From Acidobacteriota bacterium (GTDB lineage Bacteria; Acidobacteriota; Thermoanaerobaculia; Multivoradales; J023): DNA of 64,000 nt. Positions 52,717 through 62,135 of the stretch are shown here, piece after piece. The DNA lies in NCBI GenBank assembly GCA_029263315.1, contig JAJCXR010000026.1, forward strand, positions 186,001-250,000, in the 5' to 3' direction. The notes under the pieces were generated by a model, which ran no database searches, was not told the DNA's origin, and saw only the letters and a program-made list of their open reading frames with translations. Made by a program: the position numbers and the translations under genes. How positions within the stretch are numbered: position 1 is the first letter of the stretch; each line of letters opens with the position of its first letter.

Positions 52717-54147
52717 TTAAAAGGCGTCGATGAAGACGCGTCGTTTGAGGTCGGTTGTGTTTTTCCAGTTGTCCGTCGCCACCACTTCAATGAATGCAAA
52801 TCCCACCTGGTCCATTTCGATGGTCTTGTTGAAGCCACCATCGAGTTGCACGGTCACCGGCTGACTATTGATGCTGACCTCGGCCCTTGGATCGGTGCGC
52901 CCCGAGACCAGGACGACTCTGCCGAAGGTTTGAATCTCTTCGATCTCGAGCTCGGGGGGCACCCCTTCGTCGACCTTGCCGGAGGCCTTGAGCGAAGCGA
53001 CGCGAAATTGCTGCGGCTTGCTCCACGGCCCACGAAGACCCTGCCGCGAGATGGCCGAAACCTGCCAGAAGAAAATGCCCTGACCTTTGATCGCCAGACG
53101 GGCGGAAGTGCTGCGAAGCTGGTCCGTCTCGATCAGGTTGGTGGCGAAAAGGGGCGATCGCGACACCATCAGCGAGTAGCGGTCCGAAGCGGCAACACCT
53201 TTCCAGCGCAGGGTGACTTCGCGACTTCGCTCGTAGTCGATGTGTTGGTCGTCGACGGGGCTGCTCAGCTCCGGACGACCCGGCAGGTTGACCTTTGGCC
53301 CGAGCCGCTCTCCCTTTTGGGTGACCTGTTGCAAGGCGCTGAGCTCCTGCTTCTGGCCGCTATCGGATTCCACCTCGACGGCGCCGGCATAGGCGGCGAA
53401 ACGTCCTGCTCCGGCTTCTCGATCAAAGGACACCAAGGCCTCAGAGCCGCGGCCGACGCTGGCATTGGATTTTGGGGTCTTGACGCGGCCGCCGCTCTCC
53501 GCCGTGCTGAGCTCGACCCAACCGAAGACCAGGTCCGTCACGTGCTCGCTGGTACCGGCGGCATTTTCCTCCCGGTCCAGGTGGACCATGGTATTGCGTC
53601 GCAGGATGTATTCCGAGCCGTCGACGAAACGCAGCTCAGCGGTGCCGTCGGTGGTCTTGACCCAATCCCCCGGGTTGAGGGTGTCGTGGATGCGAGCCCG
53701 CCGCCAGGTGCCGCGCTCGCCGCGGCGGTATTCGACGCTGCCTTGCACACTGGCGAAACGAATCTTGCCTTCGATTTCGCCCTCTTCGATGCGCAGCACC
53801 CGTTTCAGGGTGTTGTGGCTCGTCTTGGCGCGATCCAGGGCTTGGCGGAAGCGTTCCGCTGCCAGCTCGGCGCGGGCGCTTTCCAAATCCTCCCAAGCGG
53901 AGAAGTTCTCTCGCCGTAGGCGGGGGTAGTCGTCGCGGGCCTCTAACTGTCGTGCCAGCTGTGCCGCATCGTCGATGGCCATCTTGGCGCGGTCCTCGAG
54001 GGTGTCCATCTCCCAGCGCTGATAGGTGAGGCTACCGCCGAGCAGCAGGATGACAAAAAAGAACAGAAGGAAGGCACGGCGGACGGATGAGACTGGAACG
54101 CTGTACCAATCTCGGTTCTGAGTCTTTGGGCGGAGGTGTTGGGCCAC
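52717..54147 (-). CDS. FecR-domain protein with fibronectin-like tail
   Basis: 476 residues. It has one N-terminal membrane anchor (AFLLFFFVILLLGGSL) and a coiled-coil neck (residues 45-105). A FecR-type beta domain lies at about 135-265 (NPGDWVKTTDGTAELRFVDGSEYILRRNTMVHL), followed by beta-sandwich modules (VTLRWKGVAASDRYSLMVS; GRVVLVSGRTDPRAEVSIN). It is probably periplasmic and binds or displays glycan. It starts with GTG 54147 and lies 110 bases upstream of mreB in the same direction. Function is unknown. Confidence 0.82.
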   Translation of the reverse strand: MAQHLRPKTQNRDWYSVPVSSVRRAFLLFFFVILLLGGSLTYQRWEMDTLEDRAKMAIDDAAQLARQLEARDDYPRLRRENFSAWEDLESARAELAAERFRQALDRAKTSHNTLKRVLRIEEGEIEGKIRFASVQGSVEYRRGERGTWRRARIHDTLNPGDWVKTTDGTAELRFVDGSEYILRRNTMVHLDREENAAGTSEHVTDLVFGWVELSTAESGGRVKTPKSNASVGRGSEALVSFDREAGAGRFAAYAGAVEVESDSGQKQELSALQQVTQKGERLGPKVNLPGRPELSSPVDDQHIDYERSREVTLRWKGVAASDRYSLMVSRSPLFATNLIETDQLRSTSARLAIKGQGIFFWQVSAISRQGLRGPWSKPQQFRVASLKASGKVDEGVPPELEIEEIQTFGRVVLVSGRTDPRAEVSINSQPVTVQLDGGFNKTIEMDQVGFAFIEVVATDNWKNTTDLKRRVFIDAF

Positions 54148-54486
54148 GTTGGATGCCGGCTCGAAAGAAAACTGAAAAGGATTGGTTTGGGGGGCGATGG
54201 GGGCCGGGAGGGCCTGACCTCATCAACTCTTCAAGTCTCTTAAGATACCACAGAATGCGCTCTTCGGGGGTACGACACGCCGCCCACGGACCCATCCACG
54301 AGGCGCGGCACTGGGCAGTCGAGCCTCGTATCGGAGCTTGCCCAGGGCCAGGGGGTCGTATAGAGTTGCCGGTCCCGCCTCGGACGGAGCAGGAAGAGCT
54401 CTGCACTCAAAAGTGACCTTCGACTGGATCCGTCTTGGACGGCTCGACAAGCCGCCACGGTTCGCGTCAGCTAGAAAGGAAAATCC
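54148..54486. other. 339-base divergent intergenic region, no further gene seen
   Basis: Separates the FecR-domain gene (minus) from the foldase gene (plus). It must hold both promoters; I find no clear -35/-10 pair. Short frames here show no protein signature. Confidence 0.4.
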
Positions 54487-56448
54487 ATGGCTCTCAAATA
54501 TTTTCGTGACAACCTCAAGTCTTTGACTGGGGTGCTCTGGTTTGTGATCTTTGTCATGTTCATCTTCGTCTTCTATGAATTCGGCGGCGGTGGCGGCAAC
54601 CAAAATGCGCGTGGAGACGACGTGGCTGCGGTGGTGGGCGACGAGGTCATCACCATGCAGGACTTCGAAGCGCAGTACCGGCAAAAGGAAAACGAGTACC
54701 GTCGGCTGTTTGGCGATCAGTTCAACCGTGAGCTGGTGCAGCAGTTTCTTCCCAAACAAGCCCTCGACCAGTTGATCCATCGCAAGATCCTCCTCTTGGA
54801 GGCTGCGAATGTCGGTTTGCGGGCCACCGACGGTGAAGTGCAAGAGATGATCTTGACCTCCCCCTACTTCCAGAATGAAAACGGGGCGTTTGTCGGCCGG
54901 GAGGAGTACATCAAGCGGGTACGGGCCTACTTCCGCAGCACCCCGGATGAATTCGAGCTCGATGTGCGCGACGATGCATTGCTCATGAAGCTCGACAGTG
55001 TCCTGGCAGAGACCCTCTACATCTCGGATGAGGAGCTCGAGAGGACTTATCGGGAAGAGGCCGAGAAGGCCAAGGTCCGCTTCGTGCAATTGCCCGCCTC
55101 CGAATTCGGCGATGTGGTCGCCGACCCGACGACGGTCGCCGCCTACTTCGAGGCCAACCAGGATGACTACCTGCTGCCGGAGCAACGGAAAGCCAACTAT
55201 CTGCTGGTGGACACGGTCAAGCTACGTCAGCAGCTGGACGACGCGATCACCGAAGAAGATATCTTGGCCTACTACGGCGATCACAAAGACGAATTCACCA
55301 GCAAAGAGCAAGTGAAGGCGCGCCACATCTTGATCAAGGTGACTGCGGAGCGCGATAAGGCCGCGGCAGAGCGGGAAGCCAACGAGATCATGCGACGGGT
55401 CCAAGCCGGTGAAGACTTTGCCCAACTGGCCCGCGACCTCTCCGAAGATGAGGGCAGCGCTCCCCGTGGCGGTGATCTCAACTTCTTCGAGCGTGACCAA
55501 ATGGTCAAACCCTTCGAAGACGCCGCCTTCGGTGCTCAGGTGGGTGATGTCGTCGGTCCCGTCGAGAGTGATTTCGGCTTTCACATCATCGAGGTCCAGG
55601 ACTACCGCCAGGGCGGACTGCAACCCATTGACCAAGTGCGACCCCGGGTGCGCGCCAAGTTGATGAGCGAGCAGGTCAAGGACCTCGCCGAGGTCAAGGC
55701 CCAAGAGCTAGCCCAACGCATTAAGGACGACAAGCTGACCAGCGTCGAGCAGCTCCAGGCGTTGGCCGAGTCGGAAGAGGTGGTGACCTTCGGTACCACG
55801 GAGCCCTTCGGCGAAAATGATCCGATCACCGGCCTGGGTCGCTCGCCGGACTTCAACGCCGCCGCCTTCGGGCTCGGCAAGGGTGCGATTTCCGATCCGA
55901 TCAAGGTGCCTCGCGGCTGGAGCATCCTGCGGCTAGAAGAAGTCATCGAGCCTCGGGTACCCGAGCTGTCGGAGGTTCAAGCGCGGGTCCAGGATGCTGC
56001 CAATCAAGAGCAACGGGTGAAGGCTGCGATGGCGCGTCTGCGAGAGCTCGGCGGTGGTGCCGAGGCTCAGGGTCTCGACGCCCTGGCGGTTGAGCTCGGG
56101 TTAGAAGTCCAAGAAAGTGGTGAGTTCGATCGTTTTGGCCGAATCACCGGGCTAGGAGCCAACCGCGAGATCATCGACGGGGCTTTGGCCATGGAAGAGG
56201 GACAAATGGGCGGGCCCGTGGAGACGGCCCAAGGGGCGGTGCTCTATGAGGTCGTCGAGCGCCAGCGTTTTGACGCCACGGAGCTCCAAGCCGAAAAAGA
56301 GTCCATCCGGGCCCGCCAGGAGACCAAGCAACTCAATGATTTGAAGCGCTCGCTGATCGAGCTGCGCTGGCGGGATTTGACGCCCGCCTACGGCAAGCAG
56401 GTTCTCGAACGGTTCAACATTCAGCCCGCCGACGCGGCTGCCGGTTGA
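54487..56448 (+). CDS. SurA/PpiD-type periplasmic peptidyl-prolyl isomerase (foldase)
   Basis: 653-residue membrane-anchored chaperone. The N-terminal helix (WFVIFVMFIFVFYEFGG) anchors it. A SurA-N-like domain follows (about 50-170) and one parvulin domain at about 275-375 (VKARHILIKVTAERDKAAAE, GGDLNFFERDQMVKPFEDAAF, FGFHIIEVQDYR). The C-terminal helical region resembles PpiD. It assists folding of outer-membrane and secreted proteins. AAAGGA precedes the ATG. Confidence 0.9.
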   Translation: MALKYFRDNLKSLTGVLWFVIFVMFIFVFYEFGGGGGNQNARGDDVAAVVGDEVITMQDFEAQYRQKENEYRRLFGDQFNRELVQQFLPKQALDQLIHRKILLLEAANVGLRATDGEVQEMILTSPYFQNENGAFVGREEYIKRVRAYFRSTPDEFELDVRDDALLMKLDSVLAETLYISDEELERTYREEAEKAKVRFVQLPASEFGDVVADPTTVAAYFEANQDDYLLPEQRKANYLLVDTVKLRQQLDDAITEEDILAYYGDHKDEFTSKEQVKARHILIKVTAERDKAAAEREANEIMRRVQAGEDFAQLARDLSEDEGSAPRGGDLNFFERDQMVKPFEDAAFGAQVGDVVGPVESDFGFHIIEVQDYRQGGLQPIDQVRPRVRAKLMSEQVKDLAEVKAQELAQRIKDDKLTSVEQLQALAESEEVVTFGTTEPFGENDPITGLGRSPDFNAAAFGLGKGAISDPIKVPRGWSILRLEEVIEPRVPELSEVQARVQDAANQEQRVKAAMARLRELGGGAEAQGLDALAVELGLEVQESGEFDRFGRITGLGANREIIDGALAMEEGQMGGPVETAQGAVLYEVVERQRFDATELQAEKESIRARQETKQLNDLKRSLIELRWRDLTPAYGKQVLERFNIQPADAAAG

Positions 56449-56549
56449 TGGCTCGACCTGAAACCGTCGCAGAGCCTCTAACGGCCACCGGCTGTTAGGG
56501 CGCGATGGTCAGGTCAGCCAGTCCGCTATGGGCTCGGAGATGAGTTGAG

Positions 56550-56581
56550 CAAGAAGGGCGCACTGAAGTGCGCCCTTCTTG
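56550..56581 (+). terminator. strong hairpin after the foldase gene
   Basis: CAAGAAGGGCGCACT and AGTGCGCCCTTCTTG are perfect 15-bp arms with a 2-base loop, 101 bases after the stop. No T-run follows, so termination may be factor-assisted. Confidence 0.75.
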
Positions 56582-56717
56582 TTAGAGTCCAAAAAACACC
56601 CCGCCCTCCAAAGCGCTCAAACGCTCGTCCCTTGTGCGCTCCAAGGGGCCACCGTCTGGCACCGATTTCGGCAAATCGGGACGGCAACGAGCTAGCCTGC
56701 AATAGGGGATTCCGAAG

Positions 56718-57320
56718 ATGATCGGGTATCTGCACGGCAACATTTTCGATCTGTCCCCCAGCCTCGTCGTCCTCGACGTGCGAGGGGTCGGTTTTGAGGT
56801 CCACATCCCGCTGTCGACCTTCTACGGGCTGAACGAGGCGGGGGTGGGTGAAAAAGCCTCGCTGCACATCCACACCCACGTACGGGAAGATGCGTTGCAG
56901 CTCTTCGGCTTTGCCACCCCCCACGAGCGCCAACTCTTCGAAAAATTGATCGCGGTCAGCGGCATCGGCCCCAAGCTGGCCCAGACGATTCTCTCGGGGA
57001 TGGGGGCCGACGACCTAGTGGCCGCGCTGTCGGCGGGCGACGTGCGTCGCTTGACCACAATTCCGGGGGTTGGGAAGAAGACCGCCGAGCGTATGGTTCT
57101 GGAGCTGCGGGACAAGGTCCAGGGATTGTCGCCGGCCGGCCCGGCGAGCCGGGCCATGCCAGCCCCCGAAGCGGATAGCGACTTGGTATTGGCCTTACTG
57201 CAACTGGGGTACAAGCGGACGGATGTCGAGCGGGTGGTCTCCAAGGTCCATCGAGAGCTCGCCGCCGCCCCCTTTGCCGAGCAACTGAGGGCCTGTCTCG
57301 GCACCCTTTCCAGGGTCTGA
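56718..57320 (+). CDS. ruvA: Holliday junction branch-migration protein RuvA
   Basis: 200 residues. [28 protein letters not shown] opens the OB-fold, with helix-hairpin-helix motifs [15 protein letters not shown] and [16 protein letters not shown], and the flexible linker plus domain III that contacts RuvB. It is followed by ruvB after 17 bases. Confidence 0.96.
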   Translation: MIGYLHGNIFDLSPSLVVLDVRGVGFEVHIPLSTFYGLNEAGVGEKASLHIHTHVREDALQLFGFATPHERQLFEKLIAVSGIGPKLAQTILSGMGADDLVAALSAGDVRRLTTIPGVGKKTAERMVLELRDKVQGLSPAGPASRAMPAPEADSDLVLALLQLGYKRTDVERVVSKVHRELAAAPFAEQLRACLGTLSRV

Positions 57321-57337
57321 TCAGGAGTCGAATAGCC

Positions 57338-58366
57338 ATGGAATCGCCAGACCCTCGCTTGCTCTCCGGCAGCCCCGATGTCGATGACTTGGGCTTCGAC
57401 CCGGCGTTGCGTCCACGGCGCCTCGAGGATTATGTCGGCCAAGAGCGCATCATCAAGAATCTGCGGGTCTCGATCCAGGCGGCCCGAGAGCGCAAGGAGA
57501 GCCTCGACCACGTCCTGCTGTTCGGCCCACCGGGCCTCGGCAAGACGACGTTGGCCCACATCATCGGCCATGAGATGGAAACCTCGGTACGAACCACCTC
57601 GGGTCCGGTGCTCGAAAAGGCGGGCGACCTGGCGGCCATCCTGACCAATCTCGAGGGTGGCGAAGTGCTCTTCATCGACGAAATCCATCGCCTCGGGCCG
57701 ACGGTGGAGGAAATCCTCTATCCGGCGGTGGAGGATTTCAAGCTCGACTTGGTGATCGGTCAAGGGCCGGCGGCCCGCACCATGGAGATTCCCTTGCCGC
57801 GGTTTACCCTGGTGGGAGCCACCACCCGGGCGGGTCTGATCACCAAGCCGCTGCTGGCCCGCTTCGGCATCGTCCATCGCCTGGCCTTCTACTCACCGAA
57901 GGAGCTGCAGAAGATCGTCCGGCGCTCGGCCAAGCTGCTCGGAGTGGTGATCGACGCCGACGGGGCGCTGGAGATCGCCAGCCGTAGCCGCGGCACGCCC
58001 CGCATCGCCAACCGCTTGCTGCGCCGAGTCCGGGACTTTGCGCAGGTCGAAGGCGAGGGTTTCATCGATCGTCCGACGGCCCGTGGCGCCTTGGCGTTGC
58101 TCGAGGTCGACGAGTTTGGATTCGACGAGGTTGATCGACGTATTTTGGGAACCCTGATCGAGCACTATGCCGGTGGCCCGGCCGGTATCCAGGCCTTGGC
58201 GGCGGCGGTGGGGGAAGATCGCGGCACCCTGGAAGACCTCTATGAGCCCTTCCTCATCCAAGAGGGTTTCCTGCAACGTACCCCCCGGGGGCGTGTTGCC
58301 ACGCAACGGGCCTACCAGCACTTGGGCTACAAATTGCCGCCGGGTACGCCGGGTCTCCTCTTCTGA
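57338..58366 (+). CDS. ruvB: Holliday junction helicase motor RuvB
   Basis: 342-residue AAA+ ATPase: [23 protein letters not shown], Walker [15 protein letters not shown], Walker [13 protein letters not shown], sensor 1 [11 protein letters not shown], and the winged-helix C-terminus ending in GYKLP. It drives branch migration with RuvA. ruvC is not in the window. Confidence 0.97.
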   Translation: MESPDPRLLSGSPDVDDLGFDPALRPRRLEDYVGQERIIKNLRVSIQAARERKESLDHVLLFGPPGLGKTTLAHIIGHEMETSVRTTSGPVLEKAGDLAAILTNLEGGEVLFIDEIHRLGPTVEEILYPAVEDFKLDLVIGQGPAARTMEIPLPRFTLVGATTRAGLITKPLLARFGIVHRLAFYSPKELQKIVRRSAKLLGVVIDADGALEIASRSRGTPRIANRLLRRVRDFAQVEGEGFIDRPTARGALALLEVDEFGFDEVDRRILGTLIEHYAGGPAGIQALAAAVGEDRGTLEDLYEPFLIQEGFLQRTPRGRVATQRAYQHLGYKLPPGTPGLLF

Positions 58367-58388
58367 TGGTCTCCGTCGTGGGGTCGCC

Positions 58389-59312
58389 ATGCGTCGCGCC
58401 GTCTTGATCTACAACCCGATGTCCGGTCGCCATCAGGGGCCGGCCTGGGTGCCTCGCTTGGTGCAGTGCCTGGAAGCCGGCGGTTTCGAGGTGCAACCGC
58501 AGCCCACGGCGATGCGCGGGGACGCCACGGCTCTGGCCCGCCGCGCCGTCGCCCAAGGGGTCGAGGTCGCCTTTGCTCTGGGTGGTGACGGCACGTTGCG
58601 GGAAGTGGCGGCGGGTTTGTTGGGCAGCCCGGTTGCCCTCGGTCCGTTGCCGGCGGGCACGACCAACGTCTTGGCCAGGGCCTTGGGGATTCCCCTGCGA
58701 CCGATGGTGGCGGCGGAATTCCTCTGTCGGCAGTCGGTGCAGACGATGGATGTCGGCTTGGTGGGGCAAGAACCTTTTTTGATGCTCGCCTCCTGCGGTT
58801 TGGATGCGGACATCATGAGTCGACAGAACAGCGACCTCAAACGGCGCTTCGGCAAGCTCGCCATCCTGGCCCTCGGCCTACGGCGGTGGTGGAGCTACGA
58901 CTATGCGACCCACCATTTGCAGATCGACGGCGTCGAGACCACCAGCGAGTTCTTCGCCCTGGCCAACATTCCGCTCTATGCCGGCAATTTCCGTCTGGCT
59001 CCAGATGCAAATCCCCACGACGGAGAGCTCAATCTGGTGCTCTTCAAAGGGCATGGGCGCTGGGCAACCCTGAGCTTGGGATGGGACCTTCTCCTCGGGC
59101 GCCATCGCCGACGTCGGGATGTCGAGATGCGGGTGGTTCGGGAGTTGGTGCTCGAGGGGCCGGCATCCATCCCAGTGCAGCTCGACGGCGACATCGTCTA
59201 TGTGGAGCCGCCGGTGCGCCTCGGCATTGCCAAACAGCAGCTCAGCGTCTTGGCTCCGGCCATCTCACAGACCGGCGCCCAATCAACCCATGCGCAGGAA
59301 GTGCCAGCGTAG
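58389..59312 (+). CDS. diacylglycerol/lipid kinase family protein
   Basis: 307 residues of the DAGK-catalytic/YegS family: MRRAVLIYNPMSG, the FALGGDGTLREVAAGL nucleotide motif, and LPAGTTNVLARALGIP. It ends in a beta-sandwich with VQLDGDIV. The lipid substrate is unknown. I start at ATG 58389; the frame is open upstream through the ruvB end. It overlaps the convergent B12/radical SAM gene by 30 bases. Confidence 0.9.
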   Translation: MRRAVLIYNPMSGRHQGPAWVPRLVQCLEAGGFEVQPQPTAMRGDATALARRAVAQGVEVAFALGGDGTLREVAAGLLGSPVALGPLPAGTTNVLARALGIPLRPMVAAEFLCRQSVQTMDVGLVGQEPFLMLASCGLDADIMSRQNSDLKRRFGKLAILALGLRRWWSYDYATHHLQIDGVETTSEFFALANIPLYAGNFRLAPDANPHDGELNLVLFKGHGRWATLSLGWDLLLGRHRRRRDVEMRVVRELVLEGPASIPVQLDGDIVYVEPPVRLGIAKQQLSVLAPAISQTGAQSTHAQEVPA

Positions 59313-60854
59313 CTCCCGGGGAAAGGGAACGAAGACTTCCGGGTGGATACGATGCTCGAGCTCGCGCAGCAGTGAGGCCAGGCTCTGCCCCCGGGCCACC
59401 CGCTCGATGGCCTCGGCGGCGTCGGACCCGGCCCGGCTGATGTAGGTCTGCCATACCGCCTGGCGGGGCGACATCATGCCCATGGAGACGTTGTCGAGCC
59501 GTGCCACCCCCTTCTTGAGCACCGAGATCTTGTGTTTGAGATTGCGTTCGTCGTCCATGGCCTCCCGTTGCCACGGGGTGTAGGGCTTGGGGATCAGGAT
59601 ATTGCAACCCAGATGCACATGGCCGATGACTCCGGTTTTGCGCGCTTCCTCCAGCATCAAGGCGCGGCACGCATCCCCGAGCTCGATGATGGCCTCCACG
59701 TCTTCCATGGTCTCCCCGGGTAGACCGATGATGAAATAGAGCTTCAGCTGGGTGAACCCATGGCGGAAGATCATCTTCACCTTTTGCAACAAGACCTCGT
59801 TGGGGATTGGCTTGTTCATCAGGAAGCGCAAGCGATCGCTACCGGTTTCCGGCGCCAAGGTGATGGACCGTGCACCGGAGGCGTAGAGAGGTACCAAGAC
59901 CTCTTCCTTCACCGCCGGAATGCGGATCGACGAGACGGAGGAGCGGAAACCTGCCCGCTGGGATTCGTTGAGAATGCGTCCGATCTCGGGATGGTCCCCC
60001 ACCGCGGTGGCGACAAATCCCAGCTGGTCGGTGACGCTGCGGGCGCGCTCGAAAGAGGCGAGGATGGCGTCGGTGGGGTGCCAGCGAAATTTGCCCATGC
60101 CGAAGGTGGCCCAGCAGTAGCGGCACTTCTCGGGGCAGCCACGGGACATTTCGATGAGAAACTTCTCGGTGAACTCGGTGCGCGACGTGACGATACAGCT
60201 GGTGGGCAAAAAACCCGGCTGCTTCATCTGCTCGCCGGTGACCTCCAGCTTGTGTAGCTTACCGAGATCGGCGTCGTCTTCGGGGTGATGGTGCGCCGGC
60301 ACGAAAAAACCGGGCCGCTCCGCCAAGCGAGCCAAAATCTGCTGGCGATCCTCGCACTCGACCAAGGCCGGCAGCAGCTCGGCCAGCAGATTCTCCGCCG
60401 CTCCGAGGGCAAAGACATCGACAAAGGCCGACATCGGCAATGGGTTGATGGCGGCGCTGGATCCGCCCATGACGATCAAGGGATCCCAGGCGGAGCGCTC
60501 TTCGCGACGCAGGGGAATGCGAGCCCGATCCAGCAGCCGCAAGAGATTGACGTAGTCTTCCTCGAAGGACACCGAAAACGCGATGCAGCCGAAACGGTCC
60601 AGGGTGGCATCCGTTTCCACCGAGCGGGGCATGCCTTGGCCATCGGTGAAGAAGCGCTCGCAGCACCATTCCGGCTCATCGTGAATGAGCTCGTAGACCC
60701 GTTGAAAACCAAGGCTGGACATGCCCACCTCGTAGGTGTTGGCATAGGCCAAGGCCAGGCGATTGGGGGCGTGGGGTGAAAAGGGTCGCACCGACCGCTC
60801 GGCAGCCCGGAAAGGTGCCCAGTCGTGCTCTCGCTGTTGTTTGCGTCGTTTCAT
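59283..60854 (-). CDS. B12-binding-like radical SAM protein (TIGR03960-related)
   Basis: 523 residues. N-terminal region (LALAYANTYEVGMSSLGFQRVYELI; DPLIVMGGSSAAINPLPMS) resembles the cobalamin-binding half of the radical SAM family fused to DUF2344. The radical SAM core has C-x3-C-x2-C in SRGCPEKCRYCWATF and a conserved ITLAPETGSDRLRFL segment. The DUF2344 tail is missing. Substrate is unknown; related proteins are thought to modify tRNA or cofactors. It lies alone on the minus strand between the lipid kinase and homoserine kinase. Confidence 0.83.
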   Translation of the reverse strand: MKRRKQQREHDWAPFRAAERSVRPFSPHAPNRLALAYANTYEVGMSSLGFQRVYELIHDEPEWCCERFFTDGQGMPRSVETDATLDRFGCIAFSVSFEEDYVNLLRLLDRARIPLRREERSAWDPLIVMGGSSAAINPLPMSAFVDVFALGAAENLLAELLPALVECEDRQQILARLAERPGFFVPAHHHPEDDADLGKLHKLEVTGEQMKQPGFLPTSCIVTSRTEFTEKFLIEMSRGCPEKCRYCWATFGMGKFRWHPTDAILASFERARSVTDQLGFVATAVGDHPEIGRILNESQRAGFRSSVSSIRIPAVKEEVLVPLYASGARSITLAPETGSDRLRFLMNKPIPNEVLLQKVKMIFRHGFTQLKLYFIIGLPGETMEDVEAIIELGDACRALMLEEARKTGVIGHVHLGCNILIPKPYTPWQREAMDDERNLKHKISVLKKGVARLDNVSMGMMSPRQAVWQTYISRAGSDAAEAIERVARGQSLASLLRELEHRIHPEVFVPFPRELRWHFLRMG

Positions 60855-61175
60855 AGGTACGGCTCGTGGTTGCCAAGTGTCGCGGATTCGAGGGCCGACC
60901 GAACGGTAGGGTCCGGTGGTCGTGGCGGATGGAATCGAAACGGAAGGTCGGAGCTACGAGGCTCGCCCGCGGGAGCCGTCGTTCCGGGAAGATAGAGAGT
61001 GCGATATGTTCCGCCGTCGGCGGTAACGTTGCGCTGGGTCAGGGCTCAAGTGCAACGCCAATATGGCTGAGCGGCCATCGTCTAGCCTGCTCTCAGTGCA
61101 AGCCATTGTACGGCCAAGCAGGGTCAAACGCCAGTTGTGCCCATCTGGGCGCCGAAGGGGAGGTCAGGAAACAAC
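60855..61175. other. 321-base divergent gap before homoserine kinase
   Basis: The only structure I noticed is a possible stem GTTGCGCT/AGTGCAAC (one G-T pair) at 61026-61054. I see no known riboswitch or tRNA. It must carry promoters for both flanking genes. Confidence 0.35.
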
Positions 61176-62135
61176 ATGGTTCAACACCAAATCGTCCGCG
61201 CATTTGCACCGGCGACAGCGTCCAATATCGGTTGCGGTTTCGATATTTTGGGATTTGCCCTGGAGCAACCGGGAGACGAGGTGGAAGCCTGGGAACGGGC
61301 CGAGGAGGGGATCGAGATCGTCTCCATCTCAGGGGACGCCGGCCGTCTTCCCCTCGACCCCCAGCGCAATACGGCGGGGGTGGCGGTGCAGGCCCTGCTG
61401 GACGCCACCGGCTGCCGACGGGGCGTCGGGTTGCGGCTCCGCAAGGGGCTGCCCCTGTCGAGCGGTCTGGGCTCCAGCGCCGCCAGCGGCGTGGCGGCGC
61501 TGCGCGCCGTCGACCACCTCTTCGGCCTCGGGGCACCGCCCGAGCTCCTCCTGCAATGTGCCCTGGAGGCGGAACGGGTGGCCTGCGGCAGCGCCCACGC
61601 CGACAACGCTGCGCCGTGCATTTACGGTGGTTTTGTGCTCATTCGACCCGGTGATAGGCCGGAGGTCATCTCCCTGCCGGTGCCCGAAGGGCTGGCCTGC
61701 GCCATGGTGCGGCCCCACGTCGAGGTGCAGACCCGGGCCGCCAGGGAAATCCTCGGCGACCAGGTTCCCTTGAGCGCCGCCGTTCGCCAGTGGAGCAACG
61801 TCGGCGGTCTCATGGTGGCCCTCTTTCGCTCCGACTTCGAGCTGCTCTCCCGCTGCTTGCACGATGCCATTGCCGAGCCCAAGAGGGCGGCTTTAGTGCC
61901 GGGCTTCGCAGCGGCCAAGGCGGCGGCCCTGGGGGCGGGGGCCCTGGGGTCCAGCCTGTCCGGCTCGGGGCCATCGATCTTTGCCCTGTGCACCTCACGC
62001 CGGCAGGCGGAGGCGGTGGCCGCCGCCATGGCGGAAGCGCTGGAGCGCCAAGCGCAGGTGTCGAGTGATCGTTTCGTGACCACGGTGGGGGCCCCGGGGG
62101 CGCGCATCCTGGCGGAGAGCCCGAGCGACGGCTGA
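61176..62135 (+). CDS. thrB: homoserine kinase
   Basis: GHMP kinase that phosphorylates homoserine before threonine synthase. Its 319 residues begin MVQHQIVRAFAPATASNIGCGFDILGFAL. The ATP motif is LPLSSGLGSSAASGVAAL, and LGSSLSGSGPSIFAL is the C-terminal glycine-rich motif. ATG 61176 is chosen over the upstream ATG (61137), which lacks the family start. It overlaps the helicase start by one base. Confidence 0.94.
   Translation: MVQHQIVRAFAPATASNIGCGFDILGFALEQPGDEVEAWERAEEGIEIVSISGDAGRLPLDPQRNTAGVAVQALLDATGCRRGVGLRLRKGLPLSSGLGSSAASGVAALRAVDHLFGLGAPPELLLQCALEAERVACGSAHADNAAPCIYGGFVLIRPGDRPEVISLPVPEGLACAMVRPHVEVQTRAAREILGDQVPLSAAVRQWSNVGGLMVALFRSDFELLSRCLHDAIAEPKRAALVPGFAAAKAAALGAGALGSSLSGSGPSIFALCTSRRQAEAVAAAMAEALERQAQVSSDRFVTTVGAPGARILAESPSDG

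Noticed and set aside
61026-61054. Riboswitch or attenuator before thrB
   Set aside because: A single imperfect 8-bp stem is not enough, and no run of Thr/Ile codons in a leader peptide was seen.
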